From Maribacter spongiicola (lineage in GTDB: Bacteria > Bacteroidota > Bacteroidia > Flavobacteriales > Flavobacteriaceae), in assembly GCF_004364165.1 (NCBI RefSeq), contig NZ_SOAY01000010.1, forward strand, positions 1,081,098 through 1,145,097: a stretch of DNA of 64,000 bases, in the 5' to 3' direction. Positions 1 to 7,447 of this stretch are shown piece after piece (position 1 is the first letter of the stretch; each line of letters begins with the position of its first letter). The notes beneath the pieces were generated by a model that saw only the letters and a program-made list of their open reading frames with translations, searched no databases and was not told where the DNA came from. Position numbers and translations under genes: made by a program.

Positions 1-115
1 AAGCGTCTAGAACTTTAGTGTAAATATCCCATTTTCGAGTTTCGTACAACATCATTTTACCGAGTTGACCGCCACCTAAAATGCCTAATTTAAAACCTGA
101 AGAAAAATAATCCAT
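1..115 (-). CDS. purK: 5-(carboxyamino)imidazole ribonucleotide synthase, N-terminal fragment cut by the window edge
   Basis: Only the first 38 codons are inside the window; the rest runs off the left edge. They read M-D-Y-F-S-S-G-F-K-L-G-I-L-G-G-G-Q-L-G-K-M-M, the Rossmann-like start of PurK with the GILGGGQLGKM glycine-rich motif. PurK is an ATP-grasp enzyme that carboxylates AIR to N5-CAIR in purine synthesis. It is divergent from the hpt-adk gene, another purine gene, so the roughly 135 bp between them should hold both promoters. The ATG at 115 is the only start that keeps this N-terminus at normal length. Confidence 0.85.
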   Translation of the reverse strand, partial: MDYFSSGFKLGILGGGQLGKMMLYETRKWDIYTKVLDA

Positions 116-220
116 ATAATTGTAGCTTTTAGCAGTTGAGAAAACGCCTTAAGTACAACAAAAATACGGTTAAATCTTAGAAACCAATTCCTTTCTAATC
201 AAAAACACAAGGCAATACCT

Positions 221-228
221 TATCTTTG
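221..228 (+). promoter_or_regulatory. Bacteroidota -7 box (TATCTTTG) of hpt-adk
   Basis: TATCTTTG matches TAnnTTTG, the -7 element of the main Bacteroidota sigma factor, and lies 23 bp before the TTG start of hpt-adk. I see no clear TTTG at -33. The position suggests a transcript start near 234. Confidence 0.5.
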
Positions 229-251
229 CAAACCTTGATAATTTATGAAAA

Positions 252-1361
252 TTGATACAAATTCACGACAAGTTTTTTAAACCTTATCTCAGCGAATCTG
301 AAATTTTACAGGCCGTAAAAACCGTTGCCGATAAAATTGCCGAAGATTACAAAGATGAAACACCCATTTTTGTTGGTGTGTTGAACGGATCATTCATGTT
401 CATTTCAGATTTAATGAAAGCCTATGAGCACCCTTGCGAAGTTTCTTTTGTAAGACTTAGTTCTTATCAAGGCTTAACATCTACGGGTATTGTAGAGACA
501 TTATTAGATGTCCCAGAAAATATTGAAGGGCGTAGTGTTATTATTTTAGAAGATATTATTGATACAGGGCGTACCTTGCAGAAATTGGTGCATTTATTTT
601 CTAAAACCAAGGTGAAAGAATTTAAAATAGCCAGTCTTTTTTATAAACCAGATGTGTATAAAGGTGAATATGCAATTGACTATTTTGGCTTGGCAATACC
701 CGACAATTTTATTGTTGGTTATGGTCTAGATTATAAAGAACAAGGAAGAAATTTAAAAGAAGTATACCAACTAAACCAGAAACATATGATTAATCTTGTA
801 CTCTTTGGTAAGCCGGGAGCCGGCAAGGGCACGCAAGCAGAATTCCTAAAAGAAAAATATAATTTGAAGCATATTTCTACCGGAGATGTTTTTAGATTCA
901 ATATTAAAAACGGAACGGATTTAGGAACTTTGGCAAAGTCATATATTGATAAGGGAGATTTGGTGCCAGATGAGGTGACTATTAAAATGTTACAAGAAGA
1001 GGTAGAGAAAAACCCCGATGCAGATGGATTCATTTTTGACGGTTTCCCTAGAACTGCGGCACAAGCCGAAGCTCTTGATAATTTTTTGGAGTCTAAAGAC
1101 ATGAAAATCAATGCTACCATTGCATTAGAAGCCAATGATGAAGTTCTATTGGAGCGCCTATTGGAACGTGGTAAAGTAAGTGGTCGTAGTGATGATCAAG
1201 ATATTGCCAAAATTAGAAACCGTTTTGATGAGTATAATGTAAAAACTACCCCTGTTAAGGAGTTTTACGAATCTCAAGATAAGTTCTATACTGTAGACGG
1301 AATCGGGACTTTAGCTGAAATTACCGAGCGTTTAACAAAGGTGATAGAAGATCTAGAGTAA
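252..1361 (+). CDS. Fused hypoxanthine phosphoribosyltransferase / adenylate kinase
   Basis: A 369-residue two-enzyme fusion. Residues 1 to about 178 are a type I phosphoribosyltransferase: the PRPP loop is VIILEDIIDTGRT near residue 96, and VGVLNGSFMF is the other conserved loop. From about residue 180 it is adenylate kinase: P-loop GKPGAGKGT, then STGDVFR, DGFPRT and the GRSDD region. The lid is the short form without zinc cysteines. The protein could salvage hypoxanthine or guanine to the nucleotide and phosphorylate AMP. The start must be TTG at 252: the frame has a TGA at 246-248, and an ATG at 245 is out of frame. Starting at TTG gives MIQIHD, a typical Hpt N-terminus. Similar fusions are known in flavobacteria. 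It is separated from obg by one small gene. Confidence 0.9.
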   Translation: MIQIHDKFFKPYLSESEILQAVKTVADKIAEDYKDETPIFVGVLNGSFMFISDLMKAYEHPCEVSFVRLSSYQGLTSTGIVETLLDVPENIEGRSVIILEDIIDTGRTLQKLVHLFSKTKVKEFKIASLFYKPDVYKGEYAIDYFGLAIPDNFIVGYGLDYKEQGRNLKEVYQLNQKHMINLVLFGKPGAGKGTQAEFLKEKYNLKHISTGDVFRFNIKNGTDLGTLAKSYIDKGDLVPDEVTIKMLQEEVEKNPDADGFIFDGFPRTAAQAEALDNFLESKDMKINATIALEANDEVLLERLLERGKVSGRSDDQDIAKIRNRFDEYNVKTTPVKEFYESQDKFYTVDGIGTLAEITERLTKVIEDLE

Positions 1362-1393
1362 AGAATTTCTAAAACGGATTATAGCACATACCT

Positions 1394-1540
1394 ATGCCAG
1401 ACGAAGTAATAAGACCTAAAGATGGTTTAAAGAGTTGCATGCTTACGGTAGGTTTTGCTATTTTGACATTTATAATCATCGCCATAATTTATCTAATTTA
1501 TGTTTTTTACATAGATGACTCTTTAGATTTTGGCTTATAG
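1394..1540 (+). CDS. Small single-span membrane protein (48 residues), unknown
   Basis: ATG at 1394 opens a 48-codon frame ending at TAG 1540. It has a polar start (MPDEVIRPKDGLKSC), one strongly hydrophobic helix (about residues 17-40, rich in I, L, F, Y) and an acidic tail DDSLDFGL. It lies 32 bp after hpt-adk and 91 bp before obg in the same direction, so it is probably co-transcribed. The clean polar-hydrophobic-polar pattern and good spacing support a real gene. No function can be assigned. Confidence 0.55.
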   Translation: MPDEVIRPKDGLKSCMLTVGFAILTFIIIAIIYLIYVFYIDDSLDFGL

Positions 1541-1631
1541 AACAACCACTAGCAATATTCATTTATTTCGTAAACAATTTGCTAGCTGTACACCCTAAAA
1601 AATGGGTTTATTGAATAATTAAAAATATACC

Positions 1632-2633
1632 ATGACAGAAGGCAATTTTGTAGATTATGTAAAGGTGGGTTTGACTTCTGGTAAAGGAGGCAAGGGATCT
1701 GTGCATTTGCACCGTGAAAAATTTATTACCAAAGGCGGACCAGATGGTGGTGATGGTGGTCGTGGCGGACATATAATTGTTCGGGGTAACGAGAATCTTT
1801 GGACCTTGATCAACTTTAAATATACCAAACATTTTAAAGCCGGTCATGGTGAGCACGGTAGTAAAAGTCGAAGTACAGGTGCAGATGGCGAAGACGTGTA
1901 TTTAGATGTGCCGTTAGGTACCGTTGTTAAAGATTTTGAAACTAAAGATGTGCTTTTTGAAATTACAGAACATGGCGAAGAGAAAATTCTGCTGAAAGGT
2001 GGTATGGGTGGTCGTGGTAACTGGCATTTTAGAACAGCAACAAACCAAACACCAAGATATGCACAACCTGGTATGGACGGTCTAGAAGGTGAGTTTCTTT
2101 TAGAACTAAAAGTATTAGCAGACGTTGGTCTTGTTGGTTTCCCTAATGCGGGTAAGTCAACTTTGTTATCGGTAATAACTTCTGCGAAACCTAAAATTGC
2201 AGATTACGAGTTTACTACCTTGAAACCTAACTTAGGTATTGTAGAATACCGCGATTTCAAGAGTTTCGTAATGGCAGATATTCCTGGTATTATTGAAGGT
2301 GCTGCTGAAGGTAAAGGTTTGGGACACTACTTTTTAAGACATATTGAACGTAATGCTAATTTGTTATTTTTAATTCCTGCGGATAGCAAAGACATTAGCA
2401 AGGAGTATGAGATTCTACTCGATGAGTTAAGAAGGTATAATCCAGAATTGTTAGATAAAGAACGCCTTATCTGTATTTCTAAAAGTGATATGCTAGATGA
2501 TGAATTGATGGATGAAATGAGAGAAGAATTGAATAAAGATTTAAATGGTACTCCTTTTATGTTTATATCATCTGTGGCACAAATGGGTATCGTAGAATTG
2601 AAAGATAAGCTTTGGGCAATGCTTAACGCTTAA
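1632..2633 (+). CDS. obg: GTPase Obg/CgtA (ribosome assembly)
   Basis: 333 residues. The N-terminal Obg fold is glycine-rich ([38 protein letters not shown]). The G domain begins with G1 GFPNAGKST at about residues 169-177, then the switch region with FTTLKPN, G3 [16 protein letters not shown], and G4 SKSD near 285. Obg GTPases bind the large ribosomal subunit and link its maturation to nutrient state. The usual C-terminal OCT domain is short or absent, as in other Bacteroidota. The ATG at 1632 is the start that preserves the complete Obg fold. Confidence 0.95.
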   Translation: MTEGNFVDYVKVGLTSGKGGKGSVHLHREKFITKGGPDGGDGGRGGHIIVRGNENLWTLINFKYTKHFKAGHGEHGSKSRSTGADGEDVYLDVPLGTVVKDFETKDVLFEITEHGEEKILLKGGMGGRGNWHFRTATNQTPRYAQPGMDGLEGEFLLELKVLADVGLVGFPNAGKSTLLSVITSAKPKIADYEFTTLKPNLGIVEYRDFKSFVMADIPGIIEGAAEGKGLGHYFLRHIERNANLLFLIPADSKDISKEYEILLDELRRYNPELLDKERLICISKSDMLDDELMDEMREELNKDLNGTPFMFISSVAQMGIVELKDKLWAMLNA

Positions 2634-2699
2634 TCGAATACCTTCATAAAATAGTATCTTACTCTTTTATTTTCTTTAATTTTAAGGAAAGTCAATATC

Positions 2700-3218
2700 A
2701 TGAGAATCCTTTTTTTTAGTGTTGTGCTACTAGTTTTAACTTCTTGCGGAGCCGCAAAGGTTAATTATGATTACGATAATCAAACCGATTTTACGGCATA
2801 TGCTACTTATAATTATTTTGGTGATATGGAAACTGGTCTAAGTGAATTGGACGAGAAAAGATTAATGGATGCTTTAGATGCTACCTTGGGCGAAAAAGGA
2901 TACCAGTTTGCTGAAGAACCAGATATTTTTATCAATATAAAAAGTACCGTTTTTAAAGCGCAACCAGCAAATAATGTTGGTGTCGGACTCGGTGGTGGTA
3001 ATCGGGGTATCGGTGGTGGAGTGTCGATAGGCATTCCGGTTGGCGGGCCAAAAATGACGAGAGAGCTACAGATCGATTTTGTTGATTCTAATAAAGATAT
3101 GTTGATATGGCAAGCTATAAGCGAGAGTCCGTTTCGTGAAGGTGATACACCACAAGAAAAATCAGAAAAAATACAAGCTGTGGTCGATAAGGTATTTAGC
3201 AAATACCCGCCAGAATAA
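2700..3218 (+). CDS. DUF4136-family lipoprotein
   Basis: 172 residues. The signal peptide ends in a lipobox, LVLTSCGAAK, so the protein should be lipidated at Cys16. The mature part reads as DUF4136: a start like KVNYDYDNQTDFTAYATYNY, a central Gly-rich segment (about residues 98-118), then MTRELQIDFVD and a C-terminal helix. DUF4136 proteins are envelope lipoproteins of unknown role. It follows obg by 66 bp and converges on the transglutaminase gene with only 2 bp between stop codons. Confidence 0.8.
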   Translation: MRILFFSVVLLVLTSCGAAKVNYDYDNQTDFTAYATYNYFGDMETGLSELDEKRLMDALDATLGEKGYQFAEEPDIFINIKSTVFKAQPANNVGVGLGGGNRGIGGGVSIGIPVGGPKMTRELQIDFVDSNKDMLIWQAISESPFREGDTPQEKSEKIQAVVDKVFSKYPPE

Positions 3219-3220
3219 TG

Positions 3221-4228
3221 CTATTTTACTTTAATTACATAGGTTGCAATCAGTTGTTCGCCAACTGCAATATGCACGTCGTAAAAACCTTTCTTTTCAA
3301 ATTGTTGTGCTAGACTAATTTCATATTCTTTTTTAGTTACTATCGGGCTTCCGTTCTTTTGACTGCCTCCTTTATTCAATAAAAGCTGAACATCTCCATC
3401 AAATTCTTTTGGTACTTGTAATGTAAAAGTAACCGAAGCTCCTTTTTGAAGGATGTTATGCATTGCTACTGGGGCAATAGGAATGATTGGTGCTAAAAAA
3501 GCTTCTTTGTAAATAACCGGTCCTGCAACGTAATCTTTAAATGCATCTGTTTTTAAATCTTGCTTGTCTTCTTTGTTAATGGGAAAATGATTTTTTGCAA
3601 ATAATTTTGGGTCAGCTAAAAAATAGCCGTCGAAATAATCTTGCTGAAAAAGCGGAGTGCCATTTACAACAATAGTTTCTCCGGCAGACCAAGTAGCATC
3701 ACACAAATACCATTTGTCATTTATCTCAATTCTGTTCCAAGAATGGTTGGGTGTGCTATCTTCCTCTAGTAGTAAAGTAGGCGTACGTCCGTAGCCATCA
3801 ACAATATCGCAATTAAATCCTGCTAAATTTGCCATTTCTTTGACCAAATACGCATAACCCGTGCAGGCAGTTTTTCGGTCTTCTAACAAACTTTTAAAGA
3901 CTTTAGGTGTAATGCTCGTATTCCAATCTAAAAAGGCTTCTCGGTCTTTTGCAAATCGCTTTCTTTTATTGCTGATTTTTATGTAGGAAGAATAATCATT
4001 GGCGATGTTAGAACTGATCCATGTGTATATCGACCTAAATTTTTCAATATCGGTTTTTAATGATGCGGTTAAATTATGGGTTAGTACCGGTAAGTTTTTT
4101 AGGCTTGCATCTTTATAATAATGAGCAATACTGTCCGCTTTTTTAAAGTCAATTTCTTGAAAATCTGAGCGTTGAGCAAAGCTCGTTATCGAAAATAAGA
4201 GCGTGAGTAGTAGTACGGAAACTCTCAT
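3221..4228 (-). CDS. Secreted transglutaminase-like protein
   Basis: 335 residues with a cleavable signal peptide (MRVSVLLLTLLFSITSFAQ). The middle carries the papain-like transglutaminase triad: Cys in KTACTGYAYLVKEMA, His in PNHSWNRIEI and Asp in WYLCDATWSAG. The C-terminal third is beta-rich and unassigned. Bacteroidota members of this fold are thought to act as proteases or peptide-modifying enzymes in the periplasm or outside; the substrate is unknown. Its ATG overlaps the stop codon of the upstream gene by one base (TAATG), so the two are translationally coupled. Confidence 0.8.
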   Translation of the reverse strand: MRVSVLLLTLLFSITSFAQRSDFQEIDFKKADSIAHYYKDASLKNLPVLTHNLTASLKTDIEKFRSIYTWISSNIANDYSSYIKISNKRKRFAKDREAFLDWNTSITPKVFKSLLEDRKTACTGYAYLVKEMANLAGFNCDIVDGYGRTPTLLLEEDSTPNHSWNRIEINDKWYLCDATWSAGETIVVNGTPLFQQDYFDGYFLADPKLFAKNHFPINKEDKQDLKTDAFKDYVAGPVIYKEAFLAPIIPIAPVAMHNILQKGASVTFTLQVPKEFDGDVQLLLNKGGSQKNGSPIVTKKEYEISLAQQFEKKGFYDVHIAVGEQLIATYVIKVK

Positions 4229-4959
4229 TATTTAAAAATACCTCCGATTTTCTGAAATATGTTTCTTTTGCTTGAGTACGTGCCTTCAATTACGATATCG
4301 CCCATTAAAACCATATCATATTCATCAAATGTTATATTAATGTCTATGTTAGAATTTGCGCTTGCAGCAACTTGGTATGTTTTAGTTTCATAACCTATAA
4401 AACTAAGTACTAAAATATCATTTTCTGCTAATTGTTGCGGGAATTCAAAGTTACCGTCAAAATCTGTTTGGGTACCTACTGTTGTTCCTTTCAAAACCAC
4501 ATTTACACCAGGTAAAGGTTCATTTGCTTCGTCGACAATGGTGCCGGTTACGGTATATTTTTTTTGAATTACTTCAACATATGAAATATCGCCCATAATA
4601 TCTGTAGAGACTACCTCGATTGGCGGTTCTATACTCGCAGTTTCTTGACCTTTAACCTCAGTGGCACAAAGTGCCAATAAAGAAAAACTCATCATTGCTA
4701 TTCCCTTATGTAACATAGAATTATTCATAATTTGTAACGAGTTGGTTTCATATGTTTTTAGTTGCGATGCCTTGAACATTCCACAGGCTTTCTTATTTCC
4801 GCCGCTCAAATAATTTATGAGCTCATTATCTGAGAAGTTGGTAAAATCAATAACCTCTTTTTCGCAGCTCTGGCAAAAGCCTCCTTTTTCAGTTTTACTA
4901 AAATTACTGAATTTTTCTTTGCATGGTTCGTTCACGGCAATAGTTAATGTGCTTTTCAT
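4228..4959 (-). CDS. Carboxypeptidase-regulatory-like (CarboxypepD_reg) domain protein with Cys-rich N-terminus
   Basis: 243 residues. The N-terminus has cysteines in a CKEKF...CQSC...CGMF pattern, suggesting a small zinc-binding or redox module. A hydrophobic helix follows at about residues 82-100 (MLHKGIAMMSFSLLALCATEV). Then comes the beta-sandwich domain typical of SusC/TonB-receptor N-termini: VTGTIVDEANEPLPGVNVVLKGTTVGTQTDFDG, FEFPQ and LVLSFIGYETK. There is no beta-barrel, so it is not a receptor. The Cys-rich part precedes the helix, so it is presumably cytoplasmic with the beta-sandwich in the periplasm. It forms a coupled operon with the transglutaminase-like gene. Confidence 0.75.
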   Translation of the reverse strand: MKSTLTIAVNEPCKEKFSNFSKTEKGGFCQSCEKEVIDFTNFSDNELINYLSGGNKKACGMFKASQLKTYETNSLQIMNNSMLHKGIAMMSFSLLALCATEVKGQETASIEPPIEVVSTDIMGDISYVEVIQKKYTVTGTIVDEANEPLPGVNVVLKGTTVGTQTDFDGNFEFPQQLAENDILVLSFIGYETKTYQVAASANSNIDINITFDEYDMVLMGDIVIEGTYSSKRNIFQKIGGIFK

Positions 4960-5142
4960 AATATTTGGTTTTAGTTTCTATACCTCTAAAGTATAATGGA
5001 ACTAGAGTTTATAAAATGACTAATGAGTGAAGCGGTACTTTCAATGAGTTAACAAGATGTGGTTCTGTTTTTTGATGGATTCTATAACCGGTAAATAGCT
5101 TAATTTCAAATGTTAATGTTCTAAATTGATAGTGAAATAAAC

Positions 5143-5171
5143 TTGCTGAAAATAAAATCCTGTTATTTTTG
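5143..5171 (+). promoter_or_regulatory. Promoter of the M13 peptidase gene (TTG, 18 bp, TATTTTTG)
   Basis: TTG at 5143-5145 and TATTTTTG at 5164-5171 are 18 bp apart, matching the Bacteroidota -33/-7 pattern. They lie 57 bp before the ATG at 5228. Confidence 0.55.
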
Positions 5172-5227
5172 TAACAAAACTCAAAACGAGCGTCCTATAG
5201 GTCGACACGTTTAAAACTAACTCACAA

Positions 5228-7276
5228 ATGAAAAAGATTTATTTACTAGCTGCCGGTTTGGTAGCACTAGCTTCATGTAAAGAGGAAGCTAAACCTACTG
5301 CTGAAGTAGAAACAATTCCTGGTATCGTTTTAGCGAATATGGATACCACCCAAAATCCAAAGTCAGATTTCTATAACTACGTAAACGGAAACTGGATGAA
5401 GTTCACCGAAATTCCAGATGACAGAACAAGCTGGGGTGGGTTTAGTGTACTTCGTAAATCTACCGATGATGATGTATTAAAAATATTGGCTACTGCAAAA
5501 GAGAGTGGAAACTACGGTGCAGATACCGACCAAGCGAAAGCTTTGGCTATTTTTGATACAAAGTTAGATACTGCAGCTAGAAATAAAGCAGGTATTACGC
5601 CATTAACGTCAGCCTTTGAAGCGATTGCCTCTGTAAAGAATTTAAATGATTTACAAACGGTATTGGCAACTAATGCCGCTGTGTCTTCTCCATTTCTGAA
5701 TATTGGTGCAGGTGCAGATTTAAATAATAGTAGCATGAATGCTGTGTATTTGGGTGCTAACGGATTAGGATTGCCTGATCGCGATTTCTATTTAGAAGAA
5801 GATGAGAAATCTGTAGAAATACGTGAAGAATACAAAAAGCACGTCTCTAAAATGTTACAGAAATTAGGTGATTCTGAAGCTGATGCAACGAAAGCTGCAG
5901 ATAAAATTTTAGCTTTAGAAACGCAGTTAGCAGAACCTCGTTTAAATAAAGTAGAACGTAGAGATGCTAGAAACTACAATAACCCTAGAACAATTGCGGA
6001 GGTTGATAAAATGATGTCTACTATAGACATAGAAAAACTTATCTCTGATTTAGGAATTACAAAAAAGTTCGATACGCTATTGGTTACTCAATTGAGATAT
6101 ACAGAAGCTTTGGATGAGTTTTTAAAAACTACTCCGATTGAGGATATCAAAACTTTGGTTAGATGGGATACCTTTAATAGCGCTGCCGGAAAATTAACAA
6201 CTGATATCGAAACTGCAGATTGGGAATTTTATAGCAAATACCTTAGAGGGGCAAAAGAACAACGTGCTGCAGATGAAAGGGCATTGGCAACCGTAAACGG
6301 TACTGTCGGTGAAGCTTTAGGTCAGTTATATGTTGATGCTAAATTTCCGCCAGAAGCAAAGGCTAAAGCTGAATTAATGATCGCGAATGTAATCGATGCT
6401 TTTAAAGAACGTATTTCTGTTTTGGATTGGATGAGCGATTCTACAAAAACAAAAGCAATTGAAAAGTTAGATAAATTCACCGTGAAGATTGCTTATCCAG
6501 ATAAATGGGAAGATTATTCTACTATGGAAGTTTCTGCGGACAAGTCTTATTTTGAGAACATGACCGCTGTTAGTAAGTGGGGAGAGTTAAAGAACTACTC
6601 TGAAATTGGTGAGCCTGTTGATAAAACAGAATGGGGAATGTCTCCACAGACTGTAAATGCATATTTTAATCCGTTGAATAACGAGATTGTTTTTCCTGCT
6701 GCAATTTTACAACCACCTTTCTATAACTATACTGCTGATGAAGCTGTAAATTATGGTGGTATTGGTGCTGTTATCGGTCATGAGATTTCTCATGCATTTG
6801 ATGATAGCGGTTCTCGTTTCGATGCTGATGGAAATTTAAAGAATTGGTGGACAGATGCTGATTTAGCTGCATTTACTGAAAGAGCTGATGCATTGGCTGT
6901 TCAGTACGATAGCGTAATGGTATTACCAGATGTTTATGTAAACGGTAAATTCACTTTAGGTGAGAATATTGGTGACTTAGGCGGATTGTTGGGAGCTTAT
7001 GACGGACTTCAGAAATACTACGCTGAAAATGGTCGTCCTGAAGATATTGATGGCTTTACGGCTGAACAGCGTTTCTTTATGTCTTGGGCTACGGTTTGGA
7101 GAACAAAGAGTAGAGATGAGGCTTTAAGAACTCAAATCAAAACCGATCCACACTCTCCGGGTATGGTTAGAGCAACACAACCTTTACTAAACATTCAAGC
7201 GTTTTACGATGCTTTTGATATCAAAGAAGGTGACGACATGTACCTAGCTCCTGAAAAGAGAGTACATATTTGGTAG
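5228..7276 (+). CDS. M13-family zinc metallopeptidase (neprilysin/PepO-like), lipoprotein
   Basis: 682 residues, normal for bacterial PepO. The signal ends in a lipobox, LVALASCKEE (Cys17). Peptidase_M13_N fills about residues 45-430. The catalytic half has HEISH at 518-522 (two zinc His and the catalytic Glu) and the third ligand Glu579 in GENIGDLGG. NAYFNPLNNEIVFPAAIL is the conserved substrate-binding strand, and the C-terminus RVHIW is the M13 hallmark. It probably trims oligopeptides at the envelope. It is a single gene with its own promoter and a strong terminator behind it. Confidence 0.93.
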   Translation: MKKIYLLAAGLVALASCKEEAKPTAEVETIPGIVLANMDTTQNPKSDFYNYVNGNWMKFTEIPDDRTSWGGFSVLRKSTDDDVLKILATAKESGNYGADTDQAKALAIFDTKLDTAARNKAGITPLTSAFEAIASVKNLNDLQTVLATNAAVSSPFLNIGAGADLNNSSMNAVYLGANGLGLPDRDFYLEEDEKSVEIREEYKKHVSKMLQKLGDSEADATKAADKILALETQLAEPRLNKVERRDARNYNNPRTIAEVDKMMSTIDIEKLISDLGITKKFDTLLVTQLRYTEALDEFLKTTPIEDIKTLVRWDTFNSAAGKLTTDIETADWEFYSKYLRGAKEQRAADERALATVNGTVGEALGQLYVDAKFPPEAKAKAELMIANVIDAFKERISVLDWMSDSTKTKAIEKLDKFTVKIAYPDKWEDYSTMEVSADKSYFENMTAVSKWGELKNYSEIGEPVDKTEWGMSPQTVNAYFNPLNNEIVFPAAILQPPFYNYTADEAVNYGGIGAVIGHEISHAFDDSGSRFDADGNLKNWWTDADLAAFTERADALAVQYDSVMVLPDVYVNGKFTLGENIGDLGGLLGAYDGLQKYYAENGRPEDIDGFTAEQRFFMSWATVWRTKSRDEALRTQIKTDPHSPGMVRATQPLLNIQAFYDAFDIKEGDDMYLAPEKRVHIW

Positions 7277-7302
7277 ATTATTTTTTAAATAAAAGACGAA
7301 AG

Positions 7303-7329
7303 GGCGCTACATTGTAGCGCCTTTTTTTT
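7303..7329 (+). terminator. Rho-independent terminator after the M13 gene
   Basis: GGCGCTAC (7303-7310) pairs perfectly with GTAGCGCC (7314-7321) across a 3-nt loop and is followed by eight T residues. Confidence 0.9.
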
Positions 7330-7340
7330 GTGTTTTAACT

Positions 7341-7447
7341 CGCCATTGCGAGGAGCTTTTTGCGACGTGGTAATCTGCGTGTTATTGGTTATGAGAGAGT
7401 TTTTGGTCAGCCTATAAACAGATTACTTCACGCTGTTTGTAATGACG
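7341..7447. repeat. Palindromic intergenic repeat of the CATTGCGAGGAGC type
   Basis: The left arm, 7341-7377, reads CGCCATTGCGAGGAGC...GTAATCTG. The right arm, 7419-7447, is its imperfect reverse complement (CAGATTACTTC...GTAATGACG). This resembles a widespread family of intergenic repeats with CATTGCGAGGAGC and GCAATCT cores. It fills the space between the M13 terminator and the stop codon of the convergent A2M gene. Confidence 0.6.

Noticed and set aside
245..247. ATG upstream of hpt-adk
   Set aside because: It is out of frame with the protein; the frame at 252 is closed by TGA at 246-248.
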